This document shows, in pieces, positions 51,845-59,698 of a stretch of DNA of 64,000 bases. Origin of the DNA: Dermatophilaceae bacterium Soc4.6 (lineage in GTDB: Bacteria > Actinomycetota > Actinomycetes > Actinomycetales > Dermatophilaceae). The DNA lies in assembly GCA_039889245.1 (NCBI GenBank), contig JAZGVH010000002.1:2666001-2730000 (forward strand), given 5' to 3'. The notes below the pieces were generated by a model. That model was given only the letters and a program-made list of their open reading frames with translations, had not been told where the DNA came from and did not search any database. The position numbers and the translations under genes were made by a program. Positions within the stretch are counted from its first letter, which is position 1. The number at the start of each line of letters is the position of its first letter.

Positions 51845-53099
51845 GCGCCGCCTGGTCGCGGAGGAGACCACGTCGACGCGCTACCGCGGCGCCGACGGCC
51901 GCTGGCACGGCCGGGTGACGATGGGCACCCGGCTCGACGGCCGCCCCGACCGGCGACACGTCTCGCGCAAGACCAAGGCCGAGCTCGACCAGGCCGTCCG
52001 GGCGCTCGAACGGGCTCGCGACCGGGGGCAGTACGCCTGGACCGAGGCCGACCCCACCCTGGGCCAGTGGCTCGAGCACTGGCTCGAGAACGTCATCCCC
52101 ACGGCGATCCGGTGGAAGACCCTGTCGACCTACCGCAGCCAGATGCGGCTGCACGTCATCCCCGCCCTCGGGCCCATGCGCCTGAGCGACGTGCGCGCTG
52201 AGGTCCTCGAGCAGCACTACCGCCGGATGCTCGACGCCGGCCGCTCCCCGGCCCTGGTCCACGCCGTCCACCGGGTGCTGCGCTCCGCCCTCAACGAGGC
52301 CGTCCGCCGACAACGCCTCATCGCCAACCCCGCGACCATCGCCCGGCCACCCCGGGTGCCTCACACGGAGGTCGAGCCCCTGACCCGCGAGGAGTGCCTG
52401 GCGATCCTCGCCGCCGCGCGCACCCGCCGCAATGCCGCCCGCTGGTCCGTCGCCCTGGCCATGGGCCTGCGGCAGGGCGAGGCCCTGGGCATCAAGTGGT
52501 CCGACATCGACCTCACCGCCGGGACGCTGCGGATCCGCCGCGCCGTCCAGCGCCGCACCTACGACCACGGCTGCCGGGCCGAGGGGTCACGAGAGCCGAC
52601 CTGCGGGCGCCGCCGAGGCGCCGACTGCCCCTCGCGGCGCAACGGCGGTATCCAGCTGGTCGAGACCAAAACCAACGCGTCGAGACGCACCATCGCCCTG
52701 TCGCCCCAGCTCGTCGACGAGCTGCGCACCCACCGCCGCCGTCAGGCCGAGGAACGACTCGCCGCTGGCGAGCTCTGGTCCGACCAGGACCTCACCTTCC
52801 CCGACGAGCTCGGCCGACCCACGGACCCTGCCACCGACCGCCGCGAGTGGAAGTCCCTGCTGCAGCAGGCCGGCGTCCGCGACGCCCGCCTGCACGACGC
52901 CCGCCACACCGCCGCCACCCTCCTGCTCGTCCAGGGCGTCGACCTGCGCACCCTGATGTCCATCATGGGCTGGACCGAGATGGGCACCGCCCAACGGTAT
53001 TCACACGCCGTCGACGAGCTGAGGGTCGAGGCCGCCCGCCGCATCGGTTCCGCCCTGTGGCCCACCGTCAGTACAGAGTCCGCACTCACCGTCCACTGA
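51834..53099 (+). CDS. int: Tyrosine integrase of the tRNA-Arg island
   Basis: A 421-residue phage-type integrase: arm-binding N-terminus, core-binding domain (TLGQWLEHWLENVIPTAIRWKTLSTYRSQ) and catalytic domain with Arg in LAMGLRQGEAL, His-x-x-Arg in LHDARHTAATLLL and Tyr in TAQRYSHAVDE. A Cys-rich insert (DHGCRAEGSREPTCGRRRGADC) in the catalytic domain is seen in a subset of actinobacterial integrases and may bind zinc. In-frame GTG codons at 51825 and 51828 are alternative starts. Confidence 0.9.
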   Translation: MPGRRRLVAEETTSTRYRGADGRWHGRVTMGTRLDGRPDRRHVSRKTKAELDQAVRALERARDRGQYAWTEADPTLGQWLEHWLENVIPTAIRWKTLSTYRSQMRLHVIPALGPMRLSDVRAEVLEQHYRRMLDAGRSPALVHAVHRVLRSALNEAVRRQRLIANPATIARPPRVPHTEVEPLTREECLAILAAARTRRNAARWSVALAMGLRQGEALGIKWSDIDLTAGTLRIRRAVQRRTYDHGCRAEGSREPTCGRRRGADCPSRRNGGIQLVETKTNASRRTIALSPQLVDELRTHRRRQAEERLAAGELWSDQDLTFPDELGRPTDPATDRREWKSLLQQAGVRDARLHDARHTAATLLLVQGVDLRTLMSIMGWTEMGTAQRYSHAVDELRVEAARRIGSALWPTVSTESALTVH

Positions 53100-53242
53100 G
53101 CTTGGCCGCAAGGGGAGACGGATGCGCGAAAGCACGATCTCCGGCGGGGCGGCCGCACCTGGTGCTTGTCTCGGGGGAGCCGGCGCCAGGGCCGCGCACC
53201 TGCCGATGAGCGGGTGCGTCCTTCCGCCCAGATAGGGCGCCG

Positions 53243-53626
53243 TCAATCGCCCGGCGAGTTACGCGGCACCTGGGGGTCCTGATCGCTTTCCTGCATGGCC
53301 ATGATCGCTGCCTCGAGCAGGCTGATCATCCCGGGTAGATCGTCGACCGAAGTCGCCACCAGTGTCGCTATGTCGATGTCCCAGTAGCCATGGACGATGC
53401 GGTTGCGCAGCCTGGTCGCGGCCCGCCAGGCGATGTCCGGGTGGGACTCCCGTGTGGCGGTGGAAACCTGGCTCGCCGCCTCTCCCAGGACCGTGACGTG
53501 CCACAGCAGCGCTGAGCGCCGCAACGCGTCGGAGGCAACCTCCTCCACTGCGCGAGTGCCGACGATGTCCCGTGCCGCGACGGCGGCGTCCCGCATCTCA
53601 CGCAGCAGAAGAAGCTCACGCCGCAT
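53243..53626 (-). CDS. hepT: HepT-type toxin (DUF86)
   Basis: A 127-residue all-helical HEPN protein with the RNase-like motif RNRIVHGYW (Rx4HxY) near residues 85-93. With MntA it forms a toxin-antitoxin module in which the nucleotidyltransferase adenylylates the Tyr of this motif and silences it. ATG 53626 overlaps the end of mntA by 11 bases. Confidence 0.85.
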   Translation of the reverse strand: MRRELLLLREMRDAAVAARDIVGTRAVEEVASDALRRSALLWHVTVLGEAASQVSTATRESHPDIAWRAATRLRNRIVHGYWDIDIATLVATSVDDLPGMISLLEAAIMAMQESDQDPQVPRNSPGD

Positions 53627-53909
53627 AGAGCGGCTGCACGTCGGCCAGAACCTGTTCGCGCAGGTACTTGTTGATGGACGTCCTCGCGACCAGGTCAACC
53701 GGACGACCGAAGAGCGCACTCAGTTCGTCTTCGAGCTCGAACAGGCGGAAGCCCAGGCGCGCTTCTGGCTTCAGGACGTAGAGCAGGTCGACGTCGCTCT
53801 CAGGTCGCTGCTCACCGCGGGCGATCGAACCGAAGACCTCCAATGACGCAACCCCGTAGCGCTCGCACACCTCGCGCAAGCCCTCCCGGTCGACGTCCAC
53901 CTCCAGCAC
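53616..53909 (-). CDS. mntA: MntA-type nucleotidyltransferase antitoxin
   Basis: A 97-residue minimal nucleotidyltransferase: active-site motif LEVFGSIARGEQRPESDVDLLYVL (GSxARG then DVD), followed by a helical C-terminus with SINKYLREQVL. It acts as the antitoxin of HepT by AMPylation in studied modules. GTG 53909 lies six bases after a TAGTCT -10 box on the minus strand, so the transcript is probably leaderless. Confidence 0.87.
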   Translation of the reverse strand: MLEVDVDREGLREVCERYGVASLEVFGSIARGEQRPESDVDLLYVLKPEARLGFRLFELEDELSALFGRPVDLVARTSINKYLREQVLADVQPLYAA

Positions 53910-53915
53910 CTGACC

Positions 53916-53921
53916 AGACTA
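53916..53921 (-). promoter_or_regulatory. -10 box of leaderless mntA-hepT
   Basis: TAGTCT on the minus strand ends six bases before the mntA GTG, placing the transcript start at the start codon. Confidence 0.45.
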
Positions 53922-53970
53922 ACGGAGGTCGGCAGTTACTGGTCGCGTCGAACTCGCCCTGTCCCCTTCC

Positions 53971-53992
53971 GCCGCGAGAGCGGCCGTCCCAC
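53971..53992 (+). repeat. Island palindromic repeat, copy 1
   Basis: GCCGCGAGAGCGGC, a 5-bp stem with a GAGA loop, followed by CGTCCCAC. Same unit as at 55575, 56298, 57380 and 59509. The remaining 53922-54260 holds no gene I can support. Confidence 0.7.
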
Positions 53993-54260
53993 TTCGCCGC
54001 GATTGACTCGCCCGTGGACTCGCAGGCGGAGTTACCTTGGGCGGGAGAGCCGCAGCCAGATCTGGTTGGCGGTGTCGCGCTGGGCGGATTCACCAGGTCG
54101 GTGACCCGGTTGGGGCCTGTGCCCCGGGACCCTGCGAAGCGCAAGGCGCGCCAGTCCTACCGGACTTATCTGAGCTGAGATAAGGGGGCCGCTGTCTTCA
54201 AGACACCCTAACGCTTGCGATTGCGCGATCTTTTCGAAAGGGCCTGCAGAGGTCTCGCTG

Positions 54261-55250
54261 TTAATTACAGGCCGATTTGGCAATGACTTGGCACACGAGG
54301 CGGAACCTGATCGAGCCACCGAGTCCGCTCCCGCCGCCAGCAACGTCAATGGTGTTGACGCCCAGGACCTTACCTTTGCGGTCAAGTAGCGGGCCCCCGG
54401 AGTTGCCATGATTGATGAGTGCAGAGGTCTGGTACCAGTCTTGTGTGACTCGAGAAATGATTCCGGTAGTTATCGTGCCTTCGAGACCGAATGGAGAGCC
54501 GATGGCGGCAACCGGGTCGCCCACTGCTGCTGAGGAGCCAACCTCCAAGGGCACAAGTTTTGGCTTGATATACAAGATTGCGAGATCGTTGGATACGTCG
54601 TATTCGCCCAAGCTACCCGCAAACTTCGTATCGGCTTGCGAGACGTAGGCATCCGGGCTGCCCAACAGCGTGCATTCGTCGACGACATGCTCATTTGTGA
54701 GTATGGCCGTCTGGTAGCCGCTTGGAAGGTCGGCCTTGATGGCGAACCCCGATCCAAGAACTGAGCCGCAGTGCACGGTGACGATCGAAGGAGTGGCCTG
54801 GTCGGCCACGCTCTTCGGATCGAGAGCGGCCGCGGTCGCCTCCTGCTGAGCCTTGGCGGCCTTGCCCGCCTCGGTGTTGGCCTTGCTGGCTTCGCTGTTG
54901 GCTTTCGATGCGGACTTGTTGGCGCTGATCGCGTCGTTCCCGGCTGCCTTAGCCGCGGCTTCTGCTCCTGCGACACGCTTCTGGACGGTCCCGACGTCCG
55001 TCTGCAGGTTGGTGACCGAGGTCGCCTGCTGGCCAAGGGCGACCGTCAGCCGTGAGATCTTCTCCTCGCTCTGCCGCTGCTGCACCAGGCTGTAGCCCAG
55101 CGCTGCAGCGTTGATCAACAAGAGCACGACACCAGCCGACACAGCTATCCGCCAACGACCGAGCCCCGCCGAAGAGGGACAGCCTTCCGGCACCGAGACG
55201 GTATGAACAGTGTCTGGCGCGACAACCGGTCCGTGTGGATAGTTGCTCAC
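54261..55250 (-). CDS. Membrane-anchored trypsin-like serine protease with coiled coil
   Basis: A 329-residue protein: cytoplasmic N-terminus, one membrane helix (WRIAVSAGVVLLLINAAALG, ~33-52), an extracytoplasmic coiled coil (~57-140, Ala/Lys/Glu-rich with ANSEASKANTEAGKAAKAQ), then a trypsin-like HtrA-type fold with catalytic His188 (TNEHVVDEC), Asp222 (SNDLAIL) and Ser284 (GNSGGPLL). No PDZ domain follows; the protein ends soon after the protease domain. GTG 55250 has AAGGA five bases upstream. The role in the island is unknown; substrate cleavage at the cell surface is likely. Confidence 0.85.
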   Translation of the reverse strand: MSNYPHGPVVAPDTVHTVSVPEGCPSSAGLGRWRIAVSAGVVLLLINAAALGYSLVQQRQSEEKISRLTVALGQQATSVTNLQTDVGTVQKRVAGAEAAAKAAGNDAISANKSASKANSEASKANTEAGKAAKAQQEATAAALDPKSVADQATPSIVTVHCGSVLGSGFAIKADLPSGYQTAILTNEHVVDECTLLGSPDAYVSQADTKFAGSLGEYDVSNDLAILYIKPKLVPLEVGSSAAVGDPVAAIGSPFGLEGTITTGIISRVTQDWYQTSALINHGNSGGPLLDRKGKVLGVNTIDVAGGGSGLGGSIRFRLVCQVIAKSACN

Positions 55251-55574
55251 AAAGGTCCTTAGGGTCGAAATGGGGCCTGATCTACGGCCGTGCTCACCAG
55301 ATCGTGGCACGTCTTCCCGCCCAGGACGACGGCATCCGTTGAATCAACCACGATCGCAGCGGTATCTCCTACACCGAGGCGAAGTAGCCGCGGTCCGCCA
55401 CCCGTCGCACCACAGCCACCCGAACGACAGCGCGAGCAAACCAGATTCACCGGGTAAAGTCCGTGCCCAGCCCGGCACCCACCCTCCAGCTTCGAGGGCC
55501 ACGGCGAACAACCGAGCAGCGGATGGCGACGCGCGCGCGGCCACGACCCTCAACGAGTCGCTGTGTGTCTATCC

Positions 55575-55636
55575 GCCGCGAGAGCGGCTGTCCCACACCG
55601 GCCGCGAGAGCGGCCGCCCCACACCGCCGCGAGCAG
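55575..55636 (+). repeat. Island palindromic repeat, copies 2-4
   Basis: Units at 55575-55596 and 55601-55622 plus a partial GCCGCGAGCAG at 55626. They lie 26 bp from the relE stop, within the 411-bp gap 55251-55661, which otherwise shows no gene. Confidence 0.7.
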
Positions 55637-55661
55637 TACTTTTACATCGCGGCCGTTGCCG

Positions 55662-55940
55662 TCACCTGGGTCGGTAGGCGTCGCGCCGATGCTCGATACG
55701 GAGGACCACGACTTCCCGTTTGACCTCGTTGACCCGGTAGAGCACTCGGTAGGTGCCTCGGCGTGCGGCGAGGATGCCCTCGAGGTCGCCGCGCAGCTGT
55801 TTGCCCACTCGCTGGGGATTGTCGACGAGGGCGCCAGTGAGGAACTCGATGACGGCCGCCGACACTCCCTCGGGCAGGCCAGACTGGATGGCCCGGGTCG
55901 CTGGAGGGGTCAGGACCAGCTCGTAGTTGTTGTCGCTCAC
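55662..55940 (-). CDS. relE: RelE/ParE-type toxin
   Basis: A 92-residue RelE-superfamily protein: helices then the beta-sheet core (GKQLRGDLEGILAARRGTYRVLYRVNEVKREVVVLRIEHRRDAYR) with the Arg and Tyr residues used for ribosome-dependent mRNA cleavage in RelE. ATG overlaps the antitoxin stop by four bases. It could instead be a ParE-like gyrase toxin, but the YRVLYRV...HRRDAYR ending favours RelE. Confidence 0.87.
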   Translation of the reverse strand: MSDNNYELVLTPPATRAIQSGLPEGVSAAVIEFLTGALVDNPQRVGKQLRGDLEGILAARRGTYRVLYRVNEVKREVVVLRIEHRRDAYRPR

Positions 55941-56203
55941 GACCGCAGAGCGCGCACGGCCTCGGAACCGCGAACGACGTCACCGGCGGCATAGGCCGCG
56001 TCGGCTTCGCGGATGTCGCCTAGGGCGTCGGGATCACTCAGGACCGCGAGCGTCTCTTCCAGTTCCTCCAGGTCGGCTGGGCTGATGATCACGGCGACTG
56101 GACGCCCGTTGCGTGTCACCGTGACGCGCTCGTGCTCGTGCTCGACGCGGTCCACGACCTCGCTGAAGTGGTTACGGACGTCGCGCAGGGGCTCAACAGA
56201 CAT
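55937..56203 (-). CDS. relB: RelB/Phd-type antitoxin
   Basis: An 88-residue Phd/YefM-fold antitoxin (VRNHFSEVVDRVEHEHERVTVTRNGRPVAVIISPADLEELEETL) that binds DNA with its N-terminus and the toxin with its C-terminus. ATG 56203; the palindrome CACAATTGTG at 56207-56216, directly upstream, is a likely autoregulatory operator. Confidence 0.87.
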   Translation of the reverse strand: MSVEPLRDVRNHFSEVVDRVEHEHERVTVTRNGRPVAVIISPADLEELEETLAVLSDPDALGDIREADAAYAAGDVVRGSEAVRALRS

Positions 56204-56206
56204 GGG

Positions 56207-56216
56207 CACAATTGTG
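56207..56216 (-). promoter_or_regulatory. Palindromic operator of relBE
   Basis: CACAATTGTG, a perfect 10-bp palindrome three bases upstream of the relB ATG, where Phd-type antitoxins bind. Confidence 0.45.
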
Positions 56217-56297
56217 GCGCCCGCCGAGCCTGGGCGCAAGGGCTGTCACCGCCCTGTCCTCGGCATGAGTGCGGGGAGCTGCCAGCCAAGGCACACC

Positions 56298-56319
56298 GCC
56301 GCGAGAGCGGCTGTCCCCC
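56298..56319 (+). repeat. Island palindromic repeat, copy 5
   Basis: GCCGCGAGAGCGGC followed by TGTCCCCC, in the gap between relB and the next plus-strand gene. Confidence 0.65.
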
Positions 56320-56437
56320 TTTCGACCAACTGTCGACGAGGCCGGTCTGCGAGCCAGGGTTCGTCCCGGCATCTCGTCACAGCGTCCCCACGCCCACTCC
56401 GGCGTTGGTATAGGACCGCCGAAGGTAGCGTGTCCGA

Positions 56438-57028
56438 ATGAGCGACGATTCGGTGCGGCAGCGGATGGACTCGTACTTGCAAAAGCAGGCTGACCAGCCG
56501 TTCGGCGCCGTCGAACTCGTGTCCGGACGAACTCTCGCTCCGTTCAGCAGGGCTGGGTTGACCGCAGCGGAGAACCTGTTGACGAAAGCCGAGCGTGCTC
56601 TGGCCGCTGGCGATCGGGAACGCGCCACCCACCTGATCGGCCGGGCCACGGCGCTCAATTACGACGATCACGAGGAGACGACGCCGGCTGCCTTCGCGGC
56701 CAGCGTGATGCTGTTCGGCGCCGTGACCGATGCGTTGGAGCGCAGCAACATGGGTGACTCGCGCTGGCTGGGAGCCGCAGTCACGGCCTTGTCCTCCGCG
56801 ACCGGGTGGGGCCAGTCAGAACTGCGGCGCGCACTGGTTGTCATTCGTCAGGACTATGAAGTGGAGGCGGAGGAGAGCCGCACCATCAGGGACGCCGTGG
56901 TTGACGTGCCCGAACGCGCCGAACTACGCGACGTCGTACTGCCACCAGAAGAACTTGCCGAGGCGGTCGCGTCCGTACTGCAGATCCTGCAGACCTATCG
57001 GGCGGCGCTCAACGCGAGTGGAAGGTGA
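56438..57028 (+). CDS. Unknown island protein (196 residues)
   Basis: A soluble, helical, acidic protein (AENLLTKAERALAAGDRERATHLIGRATAL resembles a TPR-like pair). No motif recognised. The ATG lies six bases after TAGCGT, so the gene is probably leaderless. A possible small downstream ORF begins 28 bp after its stop. Confidence 0.6.
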   Translation: MSDDSVRQRMDSYLQKQADQPFGAVELVSGRTLAPFSRAGLTAAENLLTKAERALAAGDRERATHLIGRATALNYDDHEETTPAAFAASVMLFGAVTDALERSNMGDSRWLGAAVTALSSATGWGQSELRRALVVIRQDYEVEAEESRTIRDAVVDVPERAELRDVVLPPEELAEAVASVLQILQTYRAALNASGR

Positions 57029-57056
57029 AACCCCTTTCCGGCGGGCGCGGGCGCCG

Positions 57057-57245
57057 GTGCCGATCAACAACGCCTCGTCGATCGCACGGAGAACCGTCAC
57101 CGTTCAGCAGGCCGGTGGTGACGTGCACGTCGAGCAGTTATCAATCATCGTCGAGGGCAGCGGCACCCACGTCGGCATGGTGTTCCACGTCTTCTCGGTG
57201 GTGGATTGGCTCATCACTGAGTTAGGTTCGGGGCTATCGCAATGA
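57057..57245 (+). CDS. Possible small beta-rich ORF (62 residues)
   Basis: GTG 57057 opens a short frame with protein-like composition (NNASSIARRTVTVQQAGGDV, HVEQLSIIVEGSGTHVGMVF, HVFSVVDWLITELGSGLS) but no good ribosome site. It follows the 196-residue unknown gene and may be coupled to it. The competing frame at 57025 is Arg/Ser-rich and looks like a shadow. Region 57246-57650 holds only degenerate repeats. Confidence 0.35.
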   Translation: MPINNASSIARRTVTVQQAGGDVHVEQLSIIVEGSGTHVGMVFHVFSVVDWLITELGSGLSQ

Positions 57246-57379
57246 CCGCGGCCTCCCCGCTGGCTGAGTGCGACTATCCGACCTGCCGCGTTAAGGGCGT
57301 CCACCTTCCGGTCATGCCCGCGTCGGGGGCGGCCACGCTCGCCGAACCGTCCCACAGACCCGAGTGAGAGCGCGTCCTT

Positions 57380-57425
57380 CCCGCGGGTGCGGCCGTCCCA
57401 CTCTGCCGCAGGTGCGGCCGTTCAC
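57380..57425 (+). repeat. Island palindromic repeat, diverged pair
   Basis: Two degenerate units, CCCGCGGGTGCGGCCGTCCC and GCCGCAGGTGCGGCCGTTCA, with the loop changed to GGGT/AGGT and the stem partly kept. Confidence 0.5.
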
Positions 57426-57650
57426 CGCCGCAATCGGTCAAAAGGTATGGCGCCTCAACCGCACGCGTCCTCATCGCTGCCGCCACGCGGCGGCCCGCCA
57501 CGCGGGACAGGTCGATCCTTGCCTCAGGGTTGGCCCGGAGGCTCCGCAGCTGAGGGCGCACCCCACAACCATGCCAGCACGATGGCAGCCATCCTGGCTG
57601 GGACTCGACCCTACGCACGACCCGACCCACGGTCCGCCACCGCAGAGGGC

Positions 57651-58259
57651 TCATCGGTTCCGGACCACCCTCGCCGGCAGGTGTTCGACGTCGACCTGCC
57701 CAGGCCGCCAGGCGATCCCCGGGATCGAGCGCAACGGCGCGAACGGGTCGGTCGCGCGCGCCCAGGCGACCGCGAGGCTTTCCGCGATCAACCCTGCCGC
57801 CTCCGGGTGGGCCCGGGTAGCGAGCCGACGCAACTCGTCGACGTCGGTGAGCTTGACCGTAACCGTCCAGCTGACGGTGCCCCGGTCAACTGACTCTCCC
57901 ACGACCTCGCTGTCCAGCGACAGGACCCTGAAGGCCCCCCTCTCCAGCGGCCCGTCCATACCGGTGGTAGGCCAGATCAGCCAGCCCACTGCGTCGAACG
58001 CTGTGCCGGCAGCCGCCACGTCAGAGGACCCTGGCTCGGTGCCCTCGACGTCAGGATCGACGCGAAGCCCGATCGTCACCGCGTTCCCTGCGGCCTGCGC
58101 CACGGCTTCCTGCAGTGCCCCCGCGTCGATGACGGTGATCTCCGCGGTAACGGTGCAAGCCCACGTCTCCCGGTTCCTCCCCCGCAGCGACCGATCGGCC
58201 GCAGTGCCCAGCCGCTCGCCGTCGGGCAGGTCGAAGAGCCCGGGCTGGTTGGCATCCAT
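57651..58259 (-). CDS. Unknown island protein (202 residues)
   Basis: A soluble protein beginning MDANQPGLFDLPDGERLGTA. It shows two copies of a beta-strand pattern (ETWACTVTAEITVIDAGALQ and GTVSWTVTVKLTDVDELRRL), suggesting an internal duplication of a ferredoxin-like or similar alpha/beta unit. No motif recognised. A TAGGGT -10-like box lies eight bases before ATG 58259. Confidence is in the coding call, not in function. Confidence 0.55.
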   Translation of the reverse strand: MDANQPGLFDLPDGERLGTAADRSLRGRNRETWACTVTAEITVIDAGALQEAVAQAAGNAVTIGLRVDPDVEGTEPGSSDVAAAGTAFDAVGWLIWPTTGMDGPLERGAFRVLSLDSEVVGESVDRGTVSWTVTVKLTDVDELRRLATRAHPEAAGLIAESLAVAWARATDPFAPLRSIPGIAWRPGQVDVEHLPARVVRNR

Positions 58260-58500
58260 GCCGACCGACCCTATGCCTATCCCCGGCACCCCAACCGATG
58301 GTCAGCCGGTGCGTCTAACCGCCGCCTGTGGGCGATGGGATGTTGACCGGATCTGCGAAGAGGGAGCGAGTGTTGCCCGCGCCGGATGGACATGCGGGAC
58401 GTTGATCGGCGGGCATCCCTCATCGATGCTGCGATGGACGCGCCCCCTCCGGGCAGCCCCCAGACATATGGACAGTCGGTGTGATGTGGAGGACGCTTCT

Positions 58501-58535
58501 CGTGGTCCGTGGTCCGTGGTCCGTGGTTCGTGGTC
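58501..58535 (+). repeat. Five 7-bp tandem repeats before the DUF427 gene
   Basis: Five consecutive CGTGGTC units (the fourth is CGTGGTT), 19 bp upstream of the DUF427 ATG. A 7-bp period can vary in copy number by slippage and change promoter spacing. Confidence 0.7.
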
Positions 58536-58553
58536 CTATCGGAGGTCAGTGGC

Positions 58554-59333
58554 ATGGCTGTTCGCACCGAGCGCAGTGACAAGTGGGTGAGGGCCTTCGT
58601 CGGCGACACGACGGTCGTGGACAGCCGGGAGCCGCTGCTGTTCTACGAGGAGACGTTCCCCGTCCCGGGGTACGCCTTCGCCAGGGCGGACGTACGCACG
58701 GATCTCCTGCGTCCGGCTGAGGGCGAGCCGCCGCGGGAGCCGTTCTTCTTCCTGCCCAAGGGCCCGGTCTCCCACTGGTTCGACCTCGAGGCCGGGGGGC
58801 GCCTCATCCCTCACGTTGCCTGGACCCGAGACGATCCCGATCTGCAGGATCGTTTCGTGTTCAGCTGGCAACCCGGGCTCATCGACCGGTGGATGGAAGA
58901 AGAAGAGGAGGTGAACGTCCATCCACGAGACCCGCGTAAGCGGGTCGAAGCCCTGGCGAGCACCCGTCACGTCACGGTCGCCCTCGACGGCGTCGTCCTG
59001 GCCGACAGCTCTGCTCCCGTCCTGCTGTTCGAGACCGACCTGCCGACCCGCTATTACCTCCCCCGAGAGGACGTCCGCCTCGAAGCCCTGTCCCCGAGCA
59101 CGAACCGCAGCCGCTGTCCCTACAAGGGTGAAGCGGACCACTACTGGGACGCCACCGGATCCGTCGAGGCGAAGAACGTGGCGTGGTCGTACACGTCACC
59201 GCTCCCGGCCGTCGAGAAGGTGGCAGGCCGTATCGCGTTCTACAACGAACTCGTCGACATCACCGTCGACGGCATCATCCAGCAGCGCCCGGTCTCGCCC
59301 TTCAGCGCTGCCGCGAACAGACCCGGCTCGTAG
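58554..59333 (+). CDS. Protein with two DUF427 domains
   Basis: A 259-residue protein containing two DUF427 units: residues ~1-120 (WVRAFVGDTTVVDSREPLLFYE... FFLPKGPVSHWFDLEAGG) and ~135-245 (VTVALDGVVLADSSAPVLLFET... RCPYKGEADHYWDATG). The CPYKG-type motif is intact in the second unit but replaced by LPKGP in the first. DUF427 is a small beta fold of unknown activity. ATG 58554 has GGAGG eight bases upstream. Confidence 0.85.
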   Translation: MAVRTERSDKWVRAFVGDTTVVDSREPLLFYEETFPVPGYAFARADVRTDLLRPAEGEPPREPFFFLPKGPVSHWFDLEAGGRLIPHVAWTRDDPDLQDRFVFSWQPGLIDRWMEEEEEVNVHPRDPRKRVEALASTRHVTVALDGVVLADSSAPVLLFETDLPTRYYLPREDVRLEALSPSTNRSRCPYKGEADHYWDATGSVEAKNVAWSYTSPLPAVEKVAGRIAFYNELVDITVDGIIQQRPVSPFSAAANRPGS

Positions 59334-59508
59334 CATCGGGGCACCGCCCGGACCTACTGCCAGTCGGACGTTGAGCAAGGTGCCCCTCTTCGCCGCGTAG
59401 GGACCACCCTTTCCGCGGCATGAGCGGACTTCTGCTGGTTCCAGGTGCTACATCCCGTACTCGACGCTGTAGGCGCTGCCCAACTCGCTTTGGAGGCGCT
59501 CGGTCATC

Positions 59509-59580
59509 GCCGCGAGAGCGGCCGTCCCACATCGCCGCGAGAGCGGCCGTCCCACATCGCCGCGAGAGCGGCCGTCCCAC
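59509..59580 (+). repeat. Island palindromic repeat, three tandem copies
   Basis: Three exact 22-bp units (GCCGCGAGAGCGGCCGTCCC followed by AC) separated by ATC, period 25 bp, starting at 59509, 59534 and 59559, with a degenerate partial unit after them. The rest of 59334-59662 shows no gene. Confidence 0.85.
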
Positions 59581-59662
59581 ATCGCCTGGCGGCCGTGCTG
59601 TCAGTGGCAGGGAACGAAGGCACCCATCCTCGTGACTCCGGAGAGAGTGATAGTTCGCTGCC

Positions 59663-59691
59663 TTAGCGAAGTTTTTGATCTGCCGTACTAT
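59663..59691 (+). promoter_or_regulatory. Promoter of the AbiE-like pair
   Basis: TTAGCG (59663-59668) and TACTAT (59686-59691) with a 17-bp spacer; the ATG at 59699 follows the -10 box by seven bases, giving a leaderless transcript. Confidence 0.6.
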
Positions 59692-59698
59692 TAGCATC

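Noticed and set aside
57025-57225. 66-codon frame overlapping the end of the 196-residue gene
   Set aside because: Arg/Ser-rich composition of a shadow; the frame from 57057 is more protein-like.
59509-59580. CRISPR array
   Set aside because: The tandem 22-bp units are separated by only three identical bases, so there are no spacers, and no cas genes are near.
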